Source: Heterobilharzia americana (lineage: Eukaryota; Platyhelminthes; Trematoda; Strigeidida; Schistosomatidae). From it: a stretch of DNA of 64,000 nt. The notes beneath the pieces are model-generated. The model did not search any database and had not been told where the DNA came from. It was given only the letters and a program-made list of their open reading frames with translations. Below, one piece after another: positions 54,985-64,000 of this stretch; position 1 is the stretch's first letter; each line of letters starts with the position of its first letter. The position numbers and the translations under genes are program-made. The DNA lies in the NCBI GenBank assembly GCA_944470555.2, contig OX104131.1, positions 14,128,515 to 14,192,514 of the forward strand, given 5' to 3'.

Positions 54985-55131
54985 TTAGCACTAGGTTAAT
55001 GATGTAATTATACCCTATTGTTTTATAATAGACTGTTATATGTTTATGATATACATATAAATACGATTGTACAGCCTTAGAAAATGATATCGTCGAAAAA
55101 GAAAATTTTCTTCGCTGAATTATCTCTTCTC
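54985..55131 (-). repeat. PLE inverted terminal repeat, right
   Basis: The inverted partner of 52564-52713. Repeated again at 57399-57545 as part of the tandem duplication. Confidence 0.9.
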
Positions 55132-55555
55132 AAAAAAAAACCTTTTCAACAAATTCATTTTCAAAAGCTATATAATTGATGGTCGGATCACTTCACTGCT
55201 GTTAGTTGAATTTGTCCCGGTAGATAGTTCATCGGCTCGGCCTTAAAGGAGTAAAAGGCCCGTCCCGTGCTTAGATCTCTCTGATCTGGTTAACGAAAGC
55301 TGTAAATCAGTGTCATTACCTTCCAACTACTCAAGTTGTTCAGTTGTATACTTCCAAGTCTTACAGTCGTCAATTTTTTAGGAGCTCACAAATTGACCGA
55401 AACAACTTTTCTAGCTCTCTGGTTTTTAATGGTTTTTTAATTCAAGTGACTTTATAATAAAAATTACCCAACAGTCGATCAATTTCTCAGTTGGCTGGAA
55501 TCAACACACCGTCTTGTATTACTCCATAGCGATCCAGGCGGTTACAGATCACATC
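55132..55555 (+). repeat. PLE-adjacent sequence within the tandem unit
   Basis: Non-coding. It has AAGGAGTAAAAGGCCCGTCC and a TTAGATCTCTCTGATCTGG segment that recurs at 38080-38180. It is the part of the 2,414-bp tandem unit lying outside the PLE terminal repeat. Confidence 0.7.
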
Positions 55556-57153
55556 TTATTAGATATGAGTAAATTTTCCAAAGAGTCTGCTAAAGATGAT
55601 GCCACAGAACAAATTGAACGAAAACTCACCGAAATTCTAAAGAAAATGAAGAATGAGTCTATTATCAGCCCCGAACTATTCGAGCAGTTACTTCCTTCTG
55701 GTTCCGTTACTCCTCGCTTATATGGTCTCCCGGAAGTCCACAAAGAAAATCTTCCTCTTCGTTCAGTCTTGGACATGAATAATTCACCATATCATTCTAT
55801 CGCCAAGTGGCTGTCTGATGTCCTCCAGTCAGTCAGAAAACAACTAAGCACGCATAGCTTATTGGATTCCTTCGAATTTGTCAACTCAATTAGTAATGTC
55901 AATATATTCGGTAAGCGAATGATTTCTCTGGACGTGGTCTCGCTCTTTACAAATGTCCCACTCACGGGAACTATCTGCTTTCTATGTGAGTTCATTAAAG
56001 ATAATAATTTTCAAGTGGGTATCCCTAAGCACTATTTAAAGGAATCGCTTCTAAGATGTACTTTCAATGTGCTGTTCAAATTCAACAATGATCTATATAG
56101 ACAAAAGGACGAGGTTGCTATGGGGTCACCACTTGGACCGTTGTTGGCTGATTGCTTTATGGTGAAGCTAGAGAATAGTGTGCTGCATTCAACAATTGAT
56201 AGTTTCTGCCTACATAAAAGATATATGGATGATGCATTCATCATAATCGATCCAAATACAGATATTGAGACTGTGGTTAAAACGTTCAATGATTGTCACT
56301 CATCGATCAGCTTCACATCAGAATTTGAAGAGAACTCGGAATTCCGTTTTCTCTGTGTTTATTGGAACGGAGACCAGATGGTTCTCTTCAGTGATCAGTT
56401 TACAGGAAGCCTACTTGGAAAGGACAATATTTGAATTTCCACAGCCGGATGCCTCTCAGCAGAAAGAGGAATCTAATCCATTCTTTATCTTCAAGAATCA
56501 AAAGAATCTGCACAAGTGATACTATTGATGAAGAATTAGATAAACTACGGAAGATCCTCATGCAAAACGGATATCCACCCAGATTTATTGATAAGAAATT
56601 GAAAGTAAATCAGAATACGGAGCGAGTACTCACAGTTCCTAAGAAGACCTTGTTTATGCAAGTTGTTTTCAAAGGCGATACGGCAGCAAAGATCCTGAAG
56701 AATCGGCTGTCCACATCACTGAAGAAGACATTCTTCTCTGCAAAACTGCAGGTCAGCTTCTCTAGTCAACAGCTCATTCCGGAGTGCGTTAAGGACAAGT
56801 TGCCAATTTGGGCCACCTCGATATGTGTCTACAAATTTACTTGCTCCTGTGGAGCTAGCTACATAGGCCGCACAAAGCGCACGCTTTCCAAACGTACCTT
56901 GGAGTACTATCCTGCATGGTTGTCAAGGGGAGAATGTAAATCAATTAATAGTTCAATTCTTGAACATTTGGTCAACTCTGGACATAAAGCTAGACCAGAA
57001 TCTTCCTTCAATATCATTTATCGTGTCAGATGGAATAGTTCAAAAGGGATACGCCTTCGACAGTTATGCACAGCGGAGGCACTGGCAATTCATCAGTTCA
57101 AGCCTGATCTCTGCGTGCAAAAGAAGTATGTTCAATCTCTCATCTTACCATGA
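55556..57153 (+). pseudogene. PLE RT - GIY-YIG, 5'-truncated tandem copy (P3)
   Basis: Same sequence as P2 from MSKFSKESAKDD onward, with the same frameshift between the RT ORF (ends 56434) and the GIY-YIG ORF (to 57153). It lacks the first 140 or so codons. The annotated 306-residue ORF starts upstream at 55514 in non-PLE sequence (MYYSIAIQAVTDH), a fusion made by the duplication junction. Motifs AMGSPLGP, YMDD and YIGRT are all present. Confidence 0.9.
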
Positions 57154-57398
57154 TCTTAACACTTTAACTTTAATTTTCGATTTCATTATAATTAATTAGT
57201 TTGTTATCATCACCTTTATTATGACCCTTGTCTCATTCTTCACCTTCTTTACATCCATCTATCTATCAAGTGAACTCTCAATATTTGCATGTCTTATCTA
57301 CCAACAATTTTCACCTTGTCAAACTCCTTGCCTTCCTCGATATTTCTACTGTCTTAGTTTATTACACAACTACTTTGCATTATTGATTCGGGTCTTTT

Positions 57399-57545
57399 TT
57401 AGCACTAGGTTAATGATGTAATTATACCCTATTGTTTTATAATAGACTGTTATATGTTTATGATATACATATAAATACGATTGTACAGCCTTAGAAAATG
57501 ATATCGTCGAAAAAGAAAATTTTCTTCGCTGAATTATCTCTTCTC
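57399..57545 (-). repeat. PLE inverted terminal repeat, right, second unit
   Basis: Copy of 54985-55131 in unit 2 of the tandem duplication. Confidence 0.9.
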
Positions 57546-57969
57546 AAAAAAAAACCTTTTCAACAAATTCATTTTCAAAAGCTATATAATTGATGGTCGG
57601 ATCACTTCACTGCTGTTAGTTGAATTTGTCCCGGTAGATAGTTCATCGGCTCGGCCTTAAAGGAGTAAAAGGCCCGTCCCGTGCTTAGATCTCTCTGATC
57701 TGGTTAACGAAAGCTGTAAATCAGTGTCATTACCTTCCAACTACTCAAGTTGTTCAGTTGTATACTTCCAAGTCTTACAGTCGTCAATTTTTTAGGAGCT
57801 CACAAATTGACCGAAACAACTTTTCTAGCTCTCTGGTTTTTAATGGTTTTTTAATTCAAGTGACTTTATAATAAAAATTACCCAACAGTCGATCAATTTC
57901 TCAGTTGGCTGGAATCAACACACCGTCTTGTATTACTCCATAGCGATCCAGGCGGTTACAGATCACATC

Positions 57970-59916
57970 AACAGATCAAGATACAAGATGAAAAAATGTA
58001 AAATTGAGAAGCATATGAAATTCCATATAAAGTCAAGAGAAATAAGGAAGAAGGGGGTAAAACAAATTAAGAAGTGAGATACAATGCTCAGGAGGAAAAA
58101 AAGTATGTTGATACACCTGCAGTACTGAGATACATTCTCAGCCTTGTCACCTACAGTCATCAACTACTGATTTCAATCATCATGCGAGCTCCAAGCAGGA
58201 TACCTACATTTCCGTATTTGACTGAGATTGTTCATCATTCAGATATTTCATAGACTGACTCCCAGCTTGCGTCCCGCCACATTTGACATTTTTCCAGCTC
58301 ATTCCTACTTCGTCTACCATTGTACAACTGGATAGGTAGTTCATAAGTATGTGTGACGTATCTTCCAGCCATCTGAGTCAGTGAATGTTCACAGGTTCAT
58401 CAGCCAACTGACCTTTTCTACCTATGACTCTACACATAGCCTTAGCATCTTATTACATGATTACACCACAACACGTGACCAATGCTATGAGGGAGACGGT
58501 GGTCAACCACTTGAAGCCTTCTTATCTCATCGAGCTACTCAGGATTATAGTTCGGTAGAAAGAACTGCTGCCTAACATAATGAACACTTGTAATTTAATC
58601 AGGTATCTTGCTGGTGCCGTCAATACCGCCATTCGGAAAAAGGTATTCAAAACATTGTATCCCTGCAGAATAAACTGATTTCTTAGTTAGTGTTACTGTG
58701 TGATAAGAATTATCTGAAAGTAAATACATTTCCGACAAACCACTTAATTTACATTGTGCAACTCAGTAGTCATACACAAGTTCGTAGTGTTGACTGAGTT
58801 ACACTTTCTATGAACTAGCTAATGACACTTGCTACATGACTGCCCAAACCCTGATTGACAGATAGATGTCCAAACTGCAGTTCATTGATTAAATAACGAA
58901 TACCTGGTGGCACTTGTGGGTACGGAGTAATCTTCAGAGCTGAAGAAAGCCGTTAATCAAGTAGAATGATGTGACTAATAACGTTGTCATTATAATACCT
59001 TTGTTAACTGTACTTATAAAAGATGATTAGGTCTGGATTGGAACTAAGTACTACACAAAGTGATGCGCATTAGAACCTCATTTGACCATACTTTTTGACG
59101 AGAATGTAACCAGTTGGAAACTAGTTAAGAATCCATCGACCCAATTTCTCGAACTTTTGATATTTCGCAGTTTACTTTCATGTCTGTGACAACTTCTATA
59201 AAGAGTCATTAACATATTAGATATTTCGGCAGTATATTTGCTAAATATGACGTCTGGACTCTTAGAATTCGTATGTCACCCAAGGAATAAAGGAAGACTC
59301 ATCCTACAACTGAGTATTGTGAGGCATGGATACTGTGTGCTCTACGAACACAGAAGAGAGTGTTCATGTATGTGTGAATGACTACTTGCCTTGACCATCT
59401 AGTTATTGACCAGTAAATCAATTTGCTAGCTAGCTAGTGAACGAGAATCCAGTAGTTGTTACATACTCTATTGGCCTCACATTTTACAATTAAAACCGTA
59501 GCGCTTTGATTGAAATAAAATATCAGTTTCCACTACAGTGAGAATAAGTGTGTGCCAGTGAACTTCTAGTGTATAACATTTGAAATACATTTCAAAGTCA
59601 TGCCTCTAGTCATTTGACACGTCTACCATATAACTTCGATGAAATGTGAACACAGACATGTGTTGTGTTTCTTCACGTAGGAATGTAAGGGCATTATACA
59701 GTCACTCTCTTTTAATTTTTTACTTCCCTAATCGATTGCTACAATCTGATTAAATAAAATCAGTTCACAGAATATCTGTTAGTTATAACTTTTTTCCCCT
59801 TGAAACTGTTGACTTCCTTCTGGTTACACTGACTGACTGACTAGTTGTATCAACTTTCGACGTGAACCAAAATAATTCATCAAAAACAGTGATCCTCAAT
59901 GAATGAAATCAGTGGC
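57970..59916. other. Intergenic
   Basis: No gene recognised. A 64-codon plus ORF (58381-58575) has no known motif. No match to repeats in this window. Confidence 0.4.
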
Positions 59917-62388
59917 GTTATTATTATTATTTGACCCTTTGGGTTCCTAGTGGAGCATAGGGCTTCACTTGCACGTCACCATTTCACTCTCTTCTCTCTA
60001 GTCTTTTCAACCTGGCTCCACCAATGCCCACAAGCTTTCATTTCTTCCTCAAACCATCCCCTACATGACACCCTCGTCTTGCACGCCCAACTCGTCATTT
60101 CCTAATTGGCTTCCACTCGACGGCCCTCAAATCGGTCTTCTCAGTGTATGCCCAATTCAATCCATCTCCACTTTCTCCTACTGCATATCTGTTGGGTGAT
60201 GGGTTCTTGCTTCGTTTGTTCGTTGCCAGCCAGCCTGTTTCGGTGATAATTTTGAATGCAAAGCATTTTTCAGTCTCTCCAGGATGATGTGGCTTAATAT
60301 TTTGCTTGCGTTGGTTGTTCAGGAGCATGACTCTACACCAGTTCTTGCGAAGACTTGGGTCACCCACCCTTCTCTGGCAGTTTGATAATGGACTCACTCC
60401 TTCTTCCAATCAGTCGATAGGTACCTTTCCTTCCTTCCTTCCTTCCAAACCTTGTGCAATAGTGTTGTGAGCATGTCTGCTGTTGTCTCTGTGTCTGTTT
60501 TCAGTGCTTCTGGTGGAATTCCATCTGGTCCTGTTGCTTTCCTGGCTTTCAGCAACTTTGTGGATGAGTGTTTGTGTTCACTGATAGTCATGTGGCTGGG
60601 TTGCTGGTTGTATTTCTGTACGAGTTGCAGGTGGTCGTGGTGGTGGTCGTGGTGGTGGTCGTGGCGGTAGTGGTGGTGGTGGTCGATTCAAGAGTTTTTT
60701 GAAGTGGCCAACCCATCGTTTCGTTTGCTTCTCCTCTTTGCTAACTAAGTTTTCCTCACTATCTTCTACTCATTTCATCTGTGTTGATCTCTTCCCAGGT
60801 AGTATTTTGGTTATTTGATACAATGTTGTCAGCTCTCTGTCTCCCCAACCTGCAGCCTATTCTGCTTCACTTGCCAATGTGTCTTCCCGTCCACTCTTCT
60901 TCACTTCTTCATCCAGTGTAGTGTTTTATAGGTTGTACTCAGTTCCTCTTTTCCTTGTTCATCCCTGAACTGCACTGCACTGCAATACACTGCAATCGTT
61001 CATCTTCTGCTTCACCATCTTCCTCTCCCTCCTCTACCACCTTCCATGTGTCCGTCGAGATCCATTCCTTGTCTTGCCGTTTCTCCTTCCTTCCTTCCTT
61101 CCTAACACACTCATGCAGGTTTTCTTCCACGTCTCCTTCAAACAGTTCCAGTGCTCGTCCATACAGGTTCCTTCACGGATGTTGCTCGGTATCTCTCATT
61201 TCCTCCTCATAACTGACTGATGTGAAGATGTCCTTTGTAGTTTCATCCTTCAGTTCAGTTTCTGTTCCCAGTGTTGAATTTGAACTGTAGTCTATCACCA
61301 ACTTCTATGAAGGCTCTAGACTTGATTTGGGAGGTTCCTCGCACCAGATAGTGAGTGATGTGAACCACCACATCTGGTCCCCTTCTTCATCTGGTGTCCA
61401 GTAGGCTGTGTCTCCACTCTCTTCAGATTGAAATGAAGTCGATCTGATTTTCATTTAGTATATTGTGTCCATCTGGTGAAATCAAATCCATATCACTGCC
61501 TTGTGAATATCCTTGTGTTTGTACACACTGCCTCACTCCAATCACCAAATCGCTGAATGTGCAGAAACCTGCAAACAGTTCTCCATTCTCATTCCTCATT
61601 TCATTAAGTGCTTCTCGACCCATGATAACTTCTATTCCTGTGTTGTCCGCTCCCAGTGTGGCATTCATGTCATCCTACTCATTAGAATTATGATGTCTCC
61701 ATCTGGGATGGGGTCTTGTCCAGTATTGATTGCAGTTGTCTGTAGAATTCCTCCTTCATCTCTTCGTCTCCATTATTTGTATATGCGTGGCATTGTATGA
61801 CTGTGAGCTTCCTTCCTTCCTTTTGAGTTGAACCTTGCTGTTATGATCCTGATGCTGGAGGAGATTGGTTCCCACTGCATGAGAGTCTTCGATGGTCTTA
61901 GGAGGGGGACATCATGATAGCCACTCCAAATCTCAGTGTGCTCGTTGTTGTTGTCTGGGTGACAATATCAGAGTAGATTGTTGACTCCATTTGACAGTTT
62001 GGAGAGACCACTTCCATTCCCATTTAGTCTGCAGATTCCTCGCAAATTCCCGGCCTAGCACTTCTATGCTATACCTCCTCATCTCTTTGCCAATCTGGGC
62101 AGCCTTGCCAGCCAGCTTCAAACATTGTGCGGACATTACATGTCCCCATTCTTACTTTTGCTTTCATTGAGAGAAGACACGTCGGCCAATTGGCTTCCCG
62201 AAAGCCGGCTTTCACCAACTGGCGTCATTTCGTCTCTCCGATTCCAGCGAGGAATAAGTTTGTTTTTATTTTATGTACTTTTTTGTGCTTTTAGGTTTCA
62301 TTAACGATTGGATTTGTTTTTCAGGGTAGGGTTGCTAACGTTATGCCCAACCTTCCCTCTTTATCCGGGTTTAGGACCGACTGGTAAA
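59917..62388 (-). pseudogene. RTE relative with internal deletion, R3 subfamily (R4)
   Basis: Both ends are present: a (TTA)n tail followed by CCCTTTGGGTTCCTAGTGG (59917-59955), and the 5' end with GGTTTAGGACCGACTGG (about 62375). Endonuclease pieces lie at 61423-61668 (MNATLGADNTGIE, QIDFISI) and 61933-62136. RT pieces lie at 60394-60591 (KATGPDGIPPEALK). At 60225-60235 the sequence jumps from the C-terminal region into the RT core through a shared GCCAGCCAGCC. About 1.08 kb present in R3 (about 17866-18945) is missing, including the FADD box. Multiple frameshifts. Confidence 0.85.
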
Positions 62389-62766
62389 CTAGGCTAATTT
62401 GAAGAATACCATTTTTAAAATTCCATGGATGTAGAATTGTGATTTTCTCACATTTTGAGACCAGTTGAAAGGCACTTCTTCAGAGTATAATAACCTATGC
62501 AACTTATTGTATGTTGAAGGATTAAATGGAAACAAATCACATCATACATACAAGATAACAGGGCGGGATTAATTGCCCTTCTTATCAGTTATTAGTTGAT
62601 ATGTTCAGGGCGAAATTGCGAATAAGTGTGAGAAAATGAAGCTCAGTTTGTTAATGTGATTATATCCTATAAGTATGGCCAGTATGTACAAAATATTGTT
62701 TTGGACATACTGTTCAAGACGGTTGGATAGTTAAACTTCAAGTATCTCATTTATTCTCCAAAGAAT
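62389..62766. other. Intergenic
   Basis: No gene or repeat recognised. It precedes the possible exon at 62775. Confidence 0.4.
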
Positions 62767-62774
62767 TTGTATTC

Positions 62775-63041
62775 ATGGCGTCGAACATTGTCAGAAATTC
62801 AGTTTCCAAATTCACTGGAATGTTACAAATATATCTCCCTTCCGAACCATTTATTCAATATTCAACTGATTCATTTCTTTCAGGTCTTATTGGGTCTGTG
62901 TTATATCTCTGCATCGACAGCTTGGTTGATTGTTCTGGTGTTAACTCCGGTTCGGGTTTCCTATTAGGTCATGTGATCAATGGACTGAGGAAGTGTCCAA
63001 TGCCGGTCCCAGTTATCATTATTGCCGGAGTTACTACGTAA
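62775..63041 (+). CDS. Possible host exon, unrecognised
   Basis: An open frame of 88 codons beginning MASNIVRNSVSKF and including GLIGSVLYLCIDSLVDC and LRKCPMPVPVIIIAG. It is bounded on the right by a good splice-donor match (TTACTAC followed by GTAAGAA at about 63036). A pyrimidine-rich TTCATTTCTTTCAG at 62870-62883 could be an internal acceptor, giving a shorter exon from 62884. Hydrophobic segments suggest a membrane protein. I do not recognise the family. A chance ORF cannot be excluded. Confidence 0.3.
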   Translation: MASNIVRNSVSKFTGMLQIYLPSEPFIQYSTDSFLSGLIGSVLYLCIDSLVDCSGVNSGSGFLLGHVINGLRKCPMPVPVIIIAGVTT

Positions 63042-63116
63042 GAACTGATTCTACAACCCCTAACGTCATAGGTGACTCAGATGGAGTTAGACCAACCAAC
63101 ACAATGCAAAATTATG

Positions 63117-63246
63117 GGTGATTTTAAAGGCCACCGTAACAACTGCTGAAATGACCAATAAGGCTTTGGTATTTCGCCTGGAAAAGTACTTTTCCGTCAA
63201 TGGTGATTGGCTGTCTCACCAGTTGTTAGGATGGCCTTTAAAGTCA
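63117..63246. repeat. MITE-like palindromic element, copy 5
   Basis: Clearest copy. Left end GATTTTAAAGGCCACCGTAA with ATGACCAATAAGG; right end TGATTGGCTGTCTCACCAGT to GGCCTTTAAAGTC. The ends are inverted repeats of about 42 bp. The ORF over it (63118-63300) is fortuitous. Confidence 0.7.
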
Positions 63247-64000
63247 GCCGAAAAATATGTTAAATACGACAAGATATGTAGAAAATATACAAGGCCATGA
63301 GAACATAGGCGACCTAGTGAGAATGTCAATGAATAGGAATAAAGACAGACACGTGAACAACATTCGTAATTGACTGATCGTTACTCTTCTTCCTTCTGGT
63401 AACGAGTACAACAAATTCTGATGTCCACAAAATAATCAAGAGGCTTTCACTTTTATTCTAGACACTACTGAATTCAGCGCAGACTATGGAAAGAAGTGAA
63501 CTATCTACTTATACCTCTTTACATCCTCCTTGTCATCAGTATAAACTGGACAGTCTTCAAAGATCCAAAACTGATTTAATATCAGTATGGGACTTCATTT
63601 TACTGCGTTACGGTTCAAGTTGTTATGTGTCAAACCAGCATATCAAAGTAGAACGCAGCAAGCTGACTGATAAAGAAATAAGAAGAGAAAATGTAATCAA
63701 AAGTTGTAGAAAGTCGTTAGAAGTGAAGTAGAGGTGGGTAAAGCAATGACGAGCGGTATGAAAGAGAATTCAACTATGATCATCTTTAATACGTGAAACA
63801 AAAGTGCCAAGTTATTCTCAAAAGTATGACAATAAGCATATTGACAAGAATCAGTGACACCAGTCATCCACAGTAGCAGATTAGGTGAGTAAGATTACTG
63901 AGTGAGATAGATGTGTAGTTTTGGTGTTTAATTTTCTAGGTTAAGAGCCACTTTCAAGCTTCAAGTTTCAATGTAAGTACGTCCTGATGTACATACAGGT
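63247..64000. other. Intergenic
   Basis: An 81-codon plus ORF (63486-63731, MERSELSTYTSLHPPCHQYK) has no recognised domain. Nothing else was seen. Confidence 0.35.

Larger units (their letters stand above)
52564..55131 (+). mobile_element. Penelope-like element family I with inverted terminal repeats (P2)
   Basis: The best-preserved PLE. The ends, 52564-52713 and 54985-55131, are near-identical inverted repeats of about 148 bp (outer GAGAAGAGATAATTCAGCG, inner CATTAACCTAGTGCTAA). This matches the terminal-repeat habit of PLEs, although many are direct. Coding sequence runs from about 52715 to 54739. The 3' UTR (54740-54984) is AT-rich. From 53142 onward, together with 424 bp of downstream sequence, it is repeated in tandem at 55556-57969. 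Confidence 0.9.
53142..57969 (+). repeat. 2,414-bp direct tandem duplication (two units)
   Basis: Unit 1 is 53142-55555, unit 2 is 55556-57969. They start in the PLE RT coding region and end 424 bp beyond the PLE 3' terminal repeat. One substitution was noticed, C at 54392 versus A at 56806 (Leu to Ile). The breakpoints share the trinucleotide ATC. Because flanking sequence is included, this is a segmental duplication rather than a second retrotransposition. Confidence 0.95.

Noticed and set aside
58381..58575. 64-codon plus ORF as a host gene
   Set aside because: No motif, no splice context, and chance ORFs of this size are common here.

Overview
This 64 kb window is AT-rich eukaryotic DNA made almost entirely of repeats. 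It fits a blood fluke (Schistosoma or a close relative). Three things point there: tRNA-derived SINE-like units carrying a hammerhead ribozyme of the schistosome Sm-alpha type, RTE-type non-LTR retrotransposons with an AP-endonuclease/reverse transcriptase polyprotein, and many Penelope-like elements (PLEs) with GIY-YIG domains. No rRNA gene, functional tRNA gene or CRISPR array was seen, and no convincing host gene. Two weak host-exon candidates (about 22.6-23.0 kb and 62.8-63.0 kb) are listed with low confidence.

Layout. 0-1.4 kb: intergenic with one small palindromic (MITE-like) element. 1.45-4.66 kb: a full-length RTE-type element on the minus strand with an intact 1044-residue ORF and a 14-bp target-site duplication (TSD). 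4.8-6.5 kb: a broken copy of a second non-LTR family. 7.3-7.6 kb: PLE tail fragment. 9.4-12.1 kb: decayed PLE of family I with a ribozyme SINE in its 3' end. 12.1-14.3 kb: a long inverted repeat with a SINE inserted in one arm. 15.1-17.8 kb: head-to-head SINE pair and a Ty3/gypsy pol remnant. 17.8-21.2 kb: microsatellite-ridden RTE relative. 22-34 kb: mostly intergenic, with SINE, PLE and non-LTR fragments. 34.3-37.5 kb: second full-length RTE copy (13-bp TSD), broken by several 3-5 bp insertions. 37.6-38.0 kb: short RTE 3' fragment with its own TSD. 38.6-41.3 kb: PLE remnants interrupted by a SINE that carries an intact-looking hammerhead ribozyme. 42-47.4 kb: tRNA-derived SINEs, a PLE of family II, a PLE family I tail and an RTE fragment. 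47.9-51.0 kb: two PLE family I fragments. 51.1-52.4 kb: three MITE-like elements. 52.5-58.0 kb: the best-preserved PLE family I copy with inverted terminal repeats, followed by an almost perfect 2,414-bp direct tandem duplication. 59.9-62.4 kb: another RTE relative with a large internal deletion. 62.4-64 kb: intergenic, one possible exon, one MITE-like element.

How the parts relate. The autonomous elements (RTE, PLE, gypsy) supply reverse transcriptases. The short tRNA-like units have pol III-type A and B boxes but no ORF, so they presumably depend on such enzymes; that dependence is inferred, not shown. Nested insertions with TSDs give relative ages: PLE before ribozyme SINE, and long inverted repeat before SINE. 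The signals most worth following are the ribozyme series with distinct core lesions, the shared SINE insertion inside the PLE C-terminus, the 2.4-kb tandem PLE duplication, the insertion-biased decay of the RTE copies, the long inverted repeat and the MITE-like family.
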